Assembly: GCF_000012945.1 (NCBI RefSeq) | Contig: NC_007509.1 | Location: 1,054,001 to 1,118,000 of the forward strand | Direction: 5' to 3' | DNA: 64,000 nucleotides | DNA from: Burkholderia lata | GTDB taxonomy: Bacteria; Pseudomonadota; Gammaproteobacteria; Burkholderiales; Burkholderiaceae | In this document: in pieces, positions 52,898-61,797 of the stretch | How the letters are laid out: every line of letters starts with the position of its first letter | Position numbering within the stretch: position 1 is the first letter of the stretch | Program-made: the position numbers and the translations under genes | Notes under the pieces: generated by a model | Seen by the model: the letters and a program-made list of their open reading frames with translations, nothing else | Databases searched by the model: none | What the model was told of the DNA's origin: nothing

Positions 52898-54040
52898 TTA
52901 CTGACGCATCGACTTCGCGATGATCGTGCGCTGGATCTGCGACGTGCCGCCGCCGATGGTCGACTGGATGCTCTCGCGCAGGTAGCGTTCCATGTCGGCT
53001 TCCGGCAGGTTCGCGTAACCGCCGAGGATCTGCATGCCGGCCAGCGCGCATTCCTTCAGCGTTTCCGAGCCGTACAGCTTCGCCATCGACACTTCACGGC
53101 TGCACGGCACGTGATCGGCCGCGAGCTGCGCGGCGCGATAGCAGAGCAGGCGTGCTGCATCGACCTTCGTCTGGCAGTCGGCGAGCAGGTGGCGAATCAC
53201 CTGGAAGTCGTAGAGCTGATGGTCGAACTGGATACGGTCGTGCGCGTAGCGCGTGGCGGTCGTCACGGCCTGCTGTGCGTTACCCGTGTATGCCGCTGCC
53301 ACCGCGCAGCGTTCGAGTTCCAGGTGTTCCGTGATGATCTTCCAGCCCTGGCCTTCCTCGCCCAGCAGCGCATCGCCCGGCACGCGCACTTCGTCGAGGA
53401 AGATCTCGGTCGTGCCCGTGGCATGACGCGACAGCGTCGGCAGCTTGTTGATCACCATCCCCGGCGTGTTGTTCGGGATCAGCAGCACCGACAGGCCCTT
53501 GTGCTTGTCGTCGGTGCTCGTGCGCACCAGCATCGCGATCACGGTGTCCTTCGCTGCGGCGCCGCTGCACCACAGCTTCTGGCCGCTGACGATCCAGTCG
53601 CCGTTGGTGTCGCGGCGGGCGCGCGTCTTCGTGTTCGCGGCATCCGAGCCTGCGTCCGGTTCCGAGATCGATACCGAGAAGCGGATCTTGCCGTCGATGA
53701 ACGGCTGCACGTATTGCTTCTTCTGTTCGGGCGTGCCGAACTTGATGATGTTCATCGCGGTGAACGTCGGCACCAGCACCGAACACGCGAAGTCGAAACC
53801 GAACTTGCCGAGACCTTCGGCCATCAGCGAGTAATCGAAGATGTCGCCGCCCGAGCCGCCTTCTGACTCCGGAATGAGGATGCCGAGCCAACCTTGCTTC
53901 GCAATCTTGTCGTACGCCTCGTACGGGTAGTCGCGATTCATGTCGCACTTGCGCACGTATTCGACCGTGATCTCGTTGTCCATGAACTTGTTCACGGTGT
54001 CGAGCCACATCGTTTGCGATTCGTCGAGAAAGTTAGCCAT
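52898..54040 (-). CDS. Acyl-CoA dehydrogenase
   Basis: A 380-aa FAD acyl-CoA dehydrogenase: FSVSISEPDAGSDAANTKTR (FAD/substrate motif), QKLWCSGAAAKDTVIAMLV, MQILGGYANLPEADMERYLR and IGGGTSQIQRTIIAKSM. At residues 363-365 the sequence is GGG where MCAD-type enzymes have the catalytic Glu before GT, so the base may come from another position, as in IVD-like or heteromeric steroid FadEs. ATG 54040 has GGAG 9 bases upstream. It heads the MaoC/thiolase-fold/DUF35 operon and would produce the enoyl-CoA for hydration. Confidence 0.92.
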   Translation of the reverse strand: MANFLDESQTMWLDTVNKFMDNEITVEYVRKCDMNRDYPYEAYDKIAKQGWLGILIPESEGGSGGDIFDYSLMAEGLGKFGFDFACSVLVPTFTAMNIIKFGTPEQKKQYVQPFIDGKIRFSVSISEPDAGSDAANTKTRARRDTNGDWIVSGQKLWCSGAAAKDTVIAMLVRTSTDDKHKGLSVLLIPNNTPGMVINKLPTLSRHATGTTEIFLDEVRVPGDALLGEEGQGWKIITEHLELERCAVAAAYTGNAQQAVTTATRYAHDRIQFDHQLYDFQVIRHLLADCQTKVDAARLLCYRAAQLAADHVPCSREVSMAKLYGSETLKECALAGMQILGGYANLPEADMERYLRESIQSTIGGGTSQIQRTIIAKSMRQ

Positions 54041-54232
54041 GTGTCTTCGCTCCAGTTGTTGGCGTCTGCTCAAGCAGCCGCGTTGTTCGTCGTGGAATGA
54101 GCTTAGGGCTTCGAGCCTGGCAAACCAACTGACCATTTCTGAAGTGCCGATTCGGATTTCCCGAAATCCGCAATGGCCTGCGAAAGCGATGGCGACCGCT
54201 ATCGCAGCCACGAACAGGCGCGCAAAAGAAAA

Positions 54233-54266
54233 CGCCGCGCAGGGCGATACTTCGCCCTGCGCGGCG
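54233..54266 (-). terminator. Strong rho-independent terminator after AMACR-like gene
   Basis: CGCCGCGCAGGGCGA (54233-54247), four-base loop, TCGCCCTGCGCGGCG (54252-54266). Read on the minus strand, the stem ends in GTTTTCTTTTG. It lies 76 bases past the racemase-like stop and separates it from the acyl-CoA dehydrogenase operon. Confidence 0.9.
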
Positions 54267-54341
54267 GTCATTGAAGTCGGTGTGAAAAGTCAGGGAGACG
54301 CTTGCATGCTGCGCGAGCGTCGATGTCACTCACCGCTCACA

Positions 54342-55496
54342 TCATGCGATCGCGCCGGCCTCCCGTAGCGCGGCCAGTTCGGCGGCGGTGAACCCCCAGT
54401 CGCCGAGAACTTCGTCGGTATGTTCGCCAGGTAGCGTCGGCGACGATTGAATTTCGCCAGGTGTCCTGCTGAAGCGCGGCGCGGGTGCCGGCTGGACCAC
54501 GCCGTCACGTTCGATGAATGTCTGCCGCGCGCGCAAGTGGGGATGATCGGGCGCTTCCGCCATCGACAGCACGGGCGCGATGCAGACGTCGCGGCCTTCG
54601 GCGAGCGCGCACCATTCGTCGCGGGTGCGCGTAAGGAACAATGCCGCAAACTTCGCATGGACCTCGGGCCAGCGCGAACGATCGTGTTGATCCGGCATCT
54701 CTTCTTCGGGCAAGCCGAGCATCTCCAGCGTATTGCGCCAGAAACGCGACTCGTTCGACCCGATGCTGATCCAGCGCCCGTCGCGGGTTTCGTACACGTT
54801 GTACCAGGGTGCACCGGAGTCCAGACGATTGCTGCCGCGCTCATCCTTCCAGTAGCCGCTCGCCAGCATGCCGTAGAAGAGCGTCATCAGCGACGCAGAA
54901 CCGTCGACCATCGCCGCATCGACCACCTGCCCCTTGCCCGACCGCTTGCTCTCGAGGATCGCCGACACGACGCCAAGCGCGAGATACAGCGAGCCGCCAC
55001 CGAAATCCCCGGCCAGATTGAGCGGGATCACCGGCGGGCCGCCGGCCGCGCCGACCGAATGCAGTACGCCGCTCAGCGAGATGTAGTTGATGTCGTGGCC
55101 CGGTGCCTGCGCGAGCGGGCCCTGCTGCCCCCAGCCGGTCATCCGGCCATAAACCAGCGACGGGTTCGCCGCGAGGCAGGCGTCCGGCCCGAGACCGAGT
55201 TTCTCCGCGACACCGGGGCGAAACCCTTCGACCAGCGCGTCGGCCTGGCCGACCAGCTTCAGGATCGCCGCAGTCGACGCCGCTTTCTTCAGGTCGAGTG
55301 CGGCACTGCGCCGGCCACGGTTCAGCAGGTTGAAACGCGGGTCGCCGGGCTGGCCGCCGTCATAGCCGGGCGGGCGGTCGATCCGAATGATTTCGGCGCC
55401 GAGATCCGACAGCAACATGCAGCAGAACGGCACGGGGCCGACGCCCCCCAGCTCCACGATCCTGATACCGGCAAGCGGCCCTTTTGCGCTGTGCAT
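54342..55496 (-). CDS. Alpha-methylacyl-CoA racemase-like CaiB/BaiF protein
   Basis: A 384-aa CaiB/BaiF-fold protein with AMACR-type sequence: ELGGVGPVPFCCMLLSDLGA, GRMTGWGQQGPLAQAPGHDI followed by NYISLSGVLHSVG. The His-Asp of GHDINY is the racemase signature, in place of the Asp used by CoA-transferases. AMACRs interconvert (2R)- and (2S)-methylacyl-CoA so that branched chains can enter beta-oxidation. I prefer ATG 55496 (GGAG 9 bases upstream) to ATG 55511. It has its own terminator and is upstream of the acyl-CoA dehydrogenase operon on the same strand. Confidence 0.9.
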   Translation of the reverse strand: MHSAKGPLAGIRIVELGGVGPVPFCCMLLSDLGAEIIRIDRPPGYDGGQPGDPRFNLLNRGRRSAALDLKKAASTAAILKLVGQADALVEGFRPGVAEKLGLGPDACLAANPSLVYGRMTGWGQQGPLAQAPGHDINYISLSGVLHSVGAAGGPPVIPLNLAGDFGGGSLYLALGVVSAILESKRSGKGQVVDAAMVDGSASLMTLFYGMLASGYWKDERGSNRLDSGAPWYNVYETRDGRWISIGSNESRFWRNTLEMLGLPEEEMPDQHDRSRWPEVHAKFAALFLTRTRDEWCALAEGRDVCIAPVLSMAEAPDHPHLRARQTFIERDGVVQPAPAPRFSRTPGEIQSSPTLPGEHTDEVLGDWGFTAAELAALREAGAIA

Positions 55497-56287
55497 CCTG
55501 GTTGTCTCCATGAGAGTGTTTTTCAGCTTCGGCGTGCCGGGCATCGTGCGTGCGGCACGCGGACGCGATCGTGTGATCGTCGATCCCGCTACGTGATGGT
55601 TCGCGCCGCAAGGTGCCCTTCGCGAAGCGCGGGCCCGTGTGTCGAGCTTTTCCGCCGAGCGCGCGACCGACAGGAGATGCAGACCTCACGCGCGCATGCG
55701 CGTGCGATCCCTTCGCCGATGCCTCGATACGCACCGGTATTCAGCACACGCTTCTCGTCTCGGATCGGTGTCGCGGCTCACGTGCCGGCCGGTCTCACGA
55801 CATCGCCACACCCGTCACATCGCAAACGACTGCGGAATCCGCAGACCATTTCATTGTGGGATCTAGGCTACCGTCGTCGATTCCTCGATCCAATTGATCA
55901 TTTTCGAAGTGCCGCCTTCCCTGCGTCGAAACGGCGGGCAACGCGCGGCACAATGGCGCTCAGGCAGCGAATGATCAAACGGACGGGGACTAGCGCGCGA
56001 TCAGAGGACACGGCGGCCACGATCCGCAGTGCCGGCATGACTCTCATGGAAATTGCGCGTCGACGATGCCGTCGGCGACCACGCACGCGGATTTCGAAGT
56101 ACGGAATCGATGCGCGTTAACCCTTGATCTCGCGAGAGGGCAGGCCGAATATCCGTCGGATTTCGCCCGGAGTCCACGTGTTCCATCAGCCTCACATCGG
56201 CGCCACGCTTCATGCGCGCGTCCTGCCCCCCACCCGATTCGTCCGCCGCCACCGGCCGCCGGCGCGCACGCCCGACGGTGCCGCGTC
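55497..56287. other. Long intergenic region between racemase-like and MFS genes
   Basis: About 790 bases between divergent genes. Open frames here (for example 55613-55897 plus) are Arg/Ser-rich and look non-coding. It presumably contains promoters in both directions; AT-rich patches lie near 55850 and 56110. No repeat or RNA gene recognised. Confidence 0.45.
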
Positions 56288-57841
56288 ATGAAACTCACGC
56301 CAGCCCGCGCCCGCCTGTTCACGCTCAGGCATCTGCGCAGCGACCTGCTGCCGTGGGCGATCGCGTTGTCCGTCGGCATCGATTACTTCGACAACTCGAT
56401 CTTTTCGTTCTTCACGAGCTATATCGCGGGCGGCATCAATGCGTCGCCGGACGAGCTGGTGTGGTCGTCGACCGCCTACGCGACCGCCTCCGTGCTCGGC
56501 ATCGTGCAGCAGCAATGGCTGATCGAGCGCCTCGGCTTCCGGCGCTACCTGAGCGGCTGCCTGCTGATGTTCGCAGCGGGATCGCTCGCCGCATCGCTCA
56601 GCGAATCGTCGATGTCGCTCGCGATGGCCCGCGGCTTCCAGGGCTATTTCATCGGACCGATGCTCGGCACCTGCCGCATCATGCTGCAAACCGGCTTCAC
56701 ACCCGAGGAACGCGCCCCCGCCACGCGCATCTTCCTCGTGATGATCCTGCTCGCCAGCGCGCTCGCACCGATGGCGGGCGGTTATCTCGTCGCGCACTTC
56801 GACTGGCGCGCGCTGTTCCTGTGCTCGACGGTCGGCGGGGCCGCGCTGTCGGCGTTCACCTTCCTCGTGGTGCCGCACATCGGCCGCCGCCCGATCGAGC
56901 GCCGCAGCGACACCCATCTGTGGCCTTATCTGGTGTTCGCGATCGCGCTCGGCGCACTGCAGATCGTCGCGCAGCAGCTGCGCTTCGAAGTGTTCAGCAC
57001 CACGCCGCTGATGCCGCTGGCCACCGTCGCGGGGCTGACCGCGCTCGGCTGGTTCGCGTGGCATCAGTGGCACGATCCGCGCCCGCTCCTTCGCGTGAAT
57101 GCGCTGCGCGAAGGCCCGTTCCGGCAAGGCATCGTGCTTTACGCGTTCTATTACTTCATCAGTAATGCGATCGGTTTCCTGATCTCGCGGCTCCTGCAAA
57201 GCGGGCTCGGCTATCCGGTGGAAAATGCGGGCCGCCTCGTCGGGCTCACTTCGCTCACGGCGATTCCGATGGCCATCGCGTATTTCAAATACGCGCGCCT
57301 CATCAAGCGCAAATGGCTGATCGTGCCGGGCTTCGCGATGGCGGCCGCGATCGGCATCTGGGTGCTCAACCTGCCGCCCGACGTCAGCATGGGCTGGCTG
57401 CTGCCGCCGCTGGTGTTGCGCGGCTTTCTGCTGATGTTCATCGCGCTACCGACCGCGAGCGCCGCGTTTCAGATTTTCTCGAACGACGAATTCACGCACG
57501 GGTACCGCTTCAAGAACGTGGTCAAACAGCTGGCCTACTCGCTGTCGACCGCGACGTTCATCATCGTCGACCAACATCGCACGGCCGTGCATCAGACGCG
57601 TCTCGTCGAGTTCGCGAATCCGTACAACCCGGTGTTCGTGAACACGCTCGACACGATGACGCACGCGTTCGAGGCGCAGGGGCTGGGTGCAGCCGAGGCG
57701 CGCGGCCTGTCGTTGGGTCAGATCGCGCATATGGTCGCGCATCAGGCCAGTTTCCTGAGCGCGCTGGACGGCTTCGAGATGATCGTGGGGCTGGCGCTGG
57801 TGGGGGGAACGATTGCCTTCGTGCAGCGGCAGATCCGGTAG
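56288..57841 (+). CDS. DHA2-like MFS transporter, 517 aa
   Basis: A 517-aa membrane protein with at least 12, probably 14, hydrophobic helices: LLPWAIALSVGIDYFDNSIF, SVLGIVQQQWLIERLGFRRY (motif-A-like, RxGxRR), FIGPMLGTCRIMLQTGF. It is related to DHA2 transporters, but motif details differ from the pump at 25274. The ATG at 56288 has a weak ribosome binding site; the upstream open frame is not similar to MFS. It is divergent from the racemase-like gene and might export or import the pathway's compound. Confidence 0.88.
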   Translation: MKLTPARARLFTLRHLRSDLLPWAIALSVGIDYFDNSIFSFFTSYIAGGINASPDELVWSSTAYATASVLGIVQQQWLIERLGFRRYLSGCLLMFAAGSLAASLSESSMSLAMARGFQGYFIGPMLGTCRIMLQTGFTPEERAPATRIFLVMILLASALAPMAGGYLVAHFDWRALFLCSTVGGAALSAFTFLVVPHIGRRPIERRSDTHLWPYLVFAIALGALQIVAQQLRFEVFSTTPLMPLATVAGLTALGWFAWHQWHDPRPLLRVNALREGPFRQGIVLYAFYYFISNAIGFLISRLLQSGLGYPVENAGRLVGLTSLTAIPMAIAYFKYARLIKRKWLIVPGFAMAAAIGIWVLNLPPDVSMGWLLPPLVLRGFLLMFIALPTASAAFQIFSNDEFTHGYRFKNVVKQLAYSLSTATFIIVDQHRTAVHQTRLVEFANPYNPVFVNTLDTMTHAFEAQGLGAAEARGLSLGQIAHMVAHQASFLSALDGFEMIVGLALVGGTIAFVQRQIR

Positions 57842-58114
57842 TCTCGGGTTCGAAGCCGCGCTTCTCGGCGCGGGTTTCCCGAGCCGGGCCGAGCCACGCC
57901 GGTGGGTCTTTGCGCATTGCCGCAACCGTAGCCGATACCGCCACCGGCTCACAACGGACGATTGACAGCCGCCGGCAGACGGCCGACAGTTCCGGCATCG
58001 CAGCTCGATCGTGCGGGCCGGAATGCCGGGGATCGGCCGCCGCGAGCGCGAGTGCCGCGCCTGTCGCAAGCAAGGCGCCAATGGACTGCTGGCCAACAAT
58101 ACCGAGAGAACAGC

Positions 58115-58822
58115 ATGCCGCTTCAGTCAAACTACCCCAACACGCTCCACTACGTCCGGCAGAATGCGCGCCGGCTGACTTATGACATCGGTTACTACCT
58201 GAGCCCGCAAAACGATGGAGCGATCACCGTCGGCTACGAGATCGTGCAAGCGGCGCACAACGGTCGCATCAGCTGCGCTGCGACCACGCTCGACTTCCGG
58301 GGCTCGCTCGAAGAAGCGGAGCGGTACCTGATCAAGATGCTCGAAGCGATGGTCGAGGGCTTATCCGAGTCGTGGGAATCGGATCAATACAGAAACCGCA
58401 AGGAGACGGACGAGAGCGCGGTCGAGCATGCATGGCTGATACGCAGCGTCTACGGCTACTGGCCGAAATTCCACGATGCCGGGGTGCTGGCCATCACGCT
58501 GCGCCGGGTCAATGTGAACGGTGGATGGCAAACGGATATGGAACTCACGATCCGTCATGCCGGGCAAGACAATCCGGCCTGGAAGGGGCCGCAAACGCCT
58601 TGCCGGATTACGTTCCTGTTCGAGGACGTCGAGGGAAGCGAGTTCGAGACGGAAAATGTCGCGTTCCCGTCGTGGATTTACGATCTGCGGTTTTCTCACT
58701 GCGACGACGGCCGCATCCAGATCGACCTGTATCCGTCGACCGGCTTCGGGATCCTGCTCTACTGCCGTGCCGCGACCGTCATCCGCATCGAGCCGTGCGC
58801 ATCAGACAACCACGGCATCTGA
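58115..58822 (+). CDS. Hypothetical protein with Imm50-like C-terminal domain, 235 aa
   Basis: A 235-aa soluble protein. From about residue 107 it reads LIRSVYGYWPKFHDAGVLAI, close to the start of immunity-protein family Imm50 (GYWPSFHDAE-like), followed by beta-rich sequence to IQIDLYPSTGFGILLYC. The first 100 residues (RLTYDIGYYLSPQNDGAITV) match nothing known to me. Imm50 proteins neutralise polymorphic toxins, but no toxin gene is adjacent. GAGAG is 7 bases ahead of ATG 58115. The Imm50 link is a weak call. Confidence 0.7.
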   Translation: MPLQSNYPNTLHYVRQNARRLTYDIGYYLSPQNDGAITVGYEIVQAAHNGRISCAATTLDFRGSLEEAERYLIKMLEAMVEGLSESWESDQYRNRKETDESAVEHAWLIRSVYGYWPKFHDAGVLAITLRRVNVNGGWQTDMELTIRHAGQDNPAWKGPQTPCRITFLFEDVEGSEFETENVAFPSWIYDLRFSHCDDGRIQIDLYPSTGFGILLYCRAATVIRIEPCASDNHGI

Positions 58823-58839
58823 AGGCCGCATCGGCACCA

Positions 58840-59484
58840 TCAGATCTCGTCGGAAAACTCGTCGAGAAAGCGCTGCAATCGATCGCGGCGAACGATCGCC
58901 ATGCGCGTACCCGTGACGGTCTGGAAACCGGTTGAAAGCCGCAGCAGTTTCGTGCGGAAGTGATCGATCGCGAATCGCGTGTCGTCGAGCGCCCGTTCCG
59001 ATGCGTGCGGATCGACCGGGTCATACAACGCGCTGCCCATCCGGCCCGCGACATAAAAACACCGTGCGACGCCCACCATGCCGATCGCATCGAGCCGGTC
59101 GGCATCCTGCAGCATCCTGGCTTCCAGCGTCGTCGGCGCGATACAGGCCGAAAAACTGTGCGCTACGACCGCGTGCGCAACCGCATCGATCTTCGCATCC
59201 GGCCAATCCAGCGACTTCAGCACCTGCCGGGCCTTGTCCGCCGACAGCCGCGATGCCTGCGCGCGAAGCGGGGAATTTTTCTCCACCGCCACGCAGTCGT
59301 GCAGCAGTGTCGCCGCAAACAGCACCTCGGCGTCGCCGCCCTCCTTCGCCTGGATCGCGGCCGCGTTCTTCCACACGCGTTGCAGATGCGACGTGTCGTG
59401 GGAGCCATCGCCATTGGCATCGCTCCAGTGAGCGAGCAAGGCGTTGGCCAGATCCTGAAAGGGTGCGAACGCTGGGAGAGTCAT
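58840..59484 (-). CDS. HD-domain phosphohydrolase (YedJ-like)
   Basis: A 214-aa HD-superfamily hydrolase. Metal ligands are visible in SHDTSHLQRVWKNA, LFAATLLHDCVAVEK (the HD pair) and LQDADRLDAIGMVGVAR (the Asp), the pattern of YedJ/YpgQ proteins, which hydrolyse nucleotides or related phosphates. Soluble and cytoplasmic. It is convergent with the 235-aa gene (17-base gap). Confidence 0.92.
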   Translation of the reverse strand: MTLPAFAPFQDLANALLAHWSDANGDGSHDTSHLQRVWKNAAAIQAKEGGDAEVLFAATLLHDCVAVEKNSPLRAQASRLSADKARQVLKSLDWPDAKIDAVAHAVVAHSFSACIAPTTLEARMLQDADRLDAIGMVGVARCFYVAGRMGSALYDPVDPHASERALDDTRFAIDHFRTKLLRLSTGFQTVTGTRMAIVRRDRLQRFLDEFSDEI

Positions 59485-59652
59485 CGGGGAAAGCAGTGGA
59501 GGTCGGGATGCCGATTATCGCCGCAAGTGCCGCGCGGCATACGATCCGCGATCCGATCCGTCCTTAATGCCGGCAGATCAAGCAAACCGTTACCTCCGGC
59601 GATACCCGGTTGGCTTATAGTGCGGGTTGCCAATTCGACGAGGAGCGCTGCA

Positions 59653-60060
59653 ATGACACTGCTGGCCAATGGTCCGTTTGAAGTGAAGCTGAATCCGGAA
59701 TCCCTGAGTCCCGTCGCGGAGCAGACCGGGCTCGGCCGCATGTCGCTGGACAAGCAGTATCACGGCGACCTGGAGGCCGTCAGCCAGGGAGAGATGCTCG
59801 CGTTTCGAAGCAGTGTCCAGGGCTCCGCCGGCTATGTGGCGATGGAAACCGTGCAAGGCGCGCTGGGCGGCCGCCACGGCAGTTTCGTCCTGCAGCACAG
59901 CTCCACCATGACGCGCGGGCAGCCGCAGCAGTCGATCACCGTCGTGCCCGATTCCGGCACGGGAGAATTGCTGGGGCTCACCGGCTCGCTGATCATCACC
60001 ATCGACAACGGCCAGCATTCTTACCGCTTCGACTACACGCTGCCGGAATCGCCTCGGTAA
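59653..60060 (+). CDS. DUF3224-domain protein
   Basis: A 135-aa single-domain DUF3224 (allene-oxide-cyclase-barrel-like) protein: FEVKLNPESL, LGRMSLDKQYHGDLEAVSQG, SAGYVAMETVQGALGGRHGS, and GTGELLGLTGSLIITIDNGQ are typical. Members are small cytosolic beta-barrels of unknown function. GAGGAG lies 8 bases before ATG 59653. No obvious operon partner. Confidence 0.92.
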   Translation: MTLLANGPFEVKLNPESLSPVAEQTGLGRMSLDKQYHGDLEAVSQGEMLAFRSSVQGSAGYVAMETVQGALGGRHGSFVLQHSSTMTRGQPQQSITVVPDSGTGELLGLTGSLIITIDNGQHSYRFDYTLPESPR

Positions 60061-60267
60061 GCCGACTCACGGGGATGCGGCGACTTCATCGCGTCGCCGC
60101 ACCGGTGCGATAACGCGCCCCGGGCGGCATTCACCTGCCCGATACCCGGCACTAGCACTTCGACGAAGGCATTGCCGGGTTCGCTCATGATCGCGTGGCG
60201 GCATTCGACCGCCGCGACGCGCTCAACTCGCTCATCGCCGAGCCTTCACACCCCGATCGCCACGCAT

Positions 60268-61506
60268 TCAATTCCACGCGTGGCGCGCCGGCCGCACGCC
60301 GTTCAGGTAGTAGTTGCCGACGAGGTGATATTTCCAGCGCACCGGATCGTGCAGCGTATGCGTGCGAGCGTTGCGCCAATGCCGGTCGAGGTTGTGCTCG
60401 GCCAGCGTCGACTGCGTGCCGGCCAGCTCGAACAGCTTCTCGCCCGCCAGCAGCGCGATCTCCGTCGTCAACACCTTCGCCTCGCCCACCGCCACCGACG
60501 CGCGCGCGACATCGTCCTCGGTCACGTTGCCGCGGGCCGCGATCTCGTCGAGCGTACGCGCCGCGCGCTCGAGCAGCGCCTCCGCCGCATGCAGCTGAAT
60601 GTGCAGATGGCCGATCTCGCGAATCGTCAACGGATCGTCGGCCGCCCGTTCGACGCCGCTGTCGACCCACGGCCGCGTGCGCGAGCGCACGAAGGTCAGC
60701 GTATCGTCGAGCGCGGCCTTCGCGATGCCCGCGTCGATCGCGGCCTGGATGATCTGTGACAGCGGGCCGTTCAGCGTCGGCAGATCCGACACGCGCTGGG
60801 CCGGCAGCACATGCGAGGCAGGCACGCGCACGTTGTCGAGCACGACGGTGCCGCTCGCGGTGGTCCGCTGCCCGAACCCCGACCAGTCGTCGATCACGGT
60901 CAGCCCCGGCGTGGGCTGGCGAATGTACGCGAGCCACGCGTGGCGCGCGTCGTCGAGGCCGAGCACCGGCACGTAATGCGCGAACAGTGCCCCGGTCGAA
61001 TAGAACTTGGTGCCGTCGACGACGTAATCGTCGCCGTCCCGCCGCACGCGCGTCTTCAGGTCGAGCACGTGCTTCGTGCCCTTCTCCGAAAAGCCGTTGC
61101 CGAACCGCTTGCCGCTCAGCACTTCCGAGAACAAGTGGCGCTTCTGCGCGTCGGTGCCGGTCAGCGCGATCACGTCGACCAGCCCGAAATGATTCTGCGG
61201 CAGTTGCCCGAGCGACGGATCGGCCGCCGCGACGATCTTCACCACCTCCGTCAGCGTCACATGCGACACGCCCGCGCCGCCATAGGCCTTCGGCACCGTG
61301 ATGGCCCACAGCCCCGACTGCGAGAACCATTCGATCTCGTCACGCGGCAGCCGGCGCTCCCGGTCACGTTCGGCCGCGCCTTCCGCGAGCCGCTGCGCAA
61401 GAGCATGCGCGGCCGCGATGGCTTGCGCGTCGTCGGCGATCACGCGGGCCGCCTGCGGTTGCGTATCGGCCGGCCGTTCCTGGATCGTGGCGCTCGTGTC
61501 TGACAT
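60268..61506 (-). CDS. sfnB: SfnB-type acyl-CoA dehydrogenase-fold monooxygenase
   Basis: A 412-aa FMN/FAD-dependent flavoprotein of the SfnB/DszC group: VIADDAQAIAAAHALAQRLA, PKAYGGAGVSHVTLTEVVKI, FYSTGALFAHYVPVLG, WSGFGQRTTASGTVVLDNVR, and the C-terminal NLDRHWRNARTHTLHDP, a hallmark of this group. SfnB acts with SfnG in dimethyl-sulfone use in Pseudomonas. ATG 61506 has CAGGAG 7 bases upstream. Divergent from the DszC/DszA-like pair, so probably one sulfur-scavenging regulon. Confidence 0.9.
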   Translation of the reverse strand: MSDTSATIQERPADTQPQAARVIADDAQAIAAAHALAQRLAEGAAERDRERRLPRDEIEWFSQSGLWAITVPKAYGGAGVSHVTLTEVVKIVAAADPSLGQLPQNHFGLVDVIALTGTDAQKRHLFSEVLSGKRFGNGFSEKGTKHVLDLKTRVRRDGDDYVVDGTKFYSTGALFAHYVPVLGLDDARHAWLAYIRQPTPGLTVIDDWSGFGQRTTASGTVVLDNVRVPASHVLPAQRVSDLPTLNGPLSQIIQAAIDAGIAKAALDDTLTFVRSRTRPWVDSGVERAADDPLTIREIGHLHIQLHAAEALLERAARTLDEIAARGNVTEDDVARASVAVGEAKVLTTEIALLAGEKLFELAGTQSTLAEHNLDRHWRNARTHTLHDPVRWKYHLVGNYYLNGVRPARHAWN

Positions 61507-61797
61507 CGGGCTCTCCTGCTGATTGACGGAAACATTCAATCTAGCAGCGCACTGCACGCCGGCAAACCGAGCGATTCGCACAACGATATTCCTTCGCATG
61601 ACAAACGATACGGCACGCTGCCTGCAAGCAACCGCGCGTCAGCGGCGACATCGACGCTCCAGCATCGACGCCGCGCCGCCTCGCCCGCGTAATGCCCGAT
61701 GGCGATAACGATGTACGAATCCGTTATTGGATCGTCCGCAGCGTGCTTCCTATACTGGCCTGCCGGCATCGACGGCCCCGCCTTTCAAGGACCCCGC

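Noticed and set aside
56066..56287. Upstream in-frame extension of the 517-aa MFS gene
   Set aside because: The extra 74 residues are not MFS-like, are Arg/Pro-rich, and precede a natural first helix after ATG 56288.
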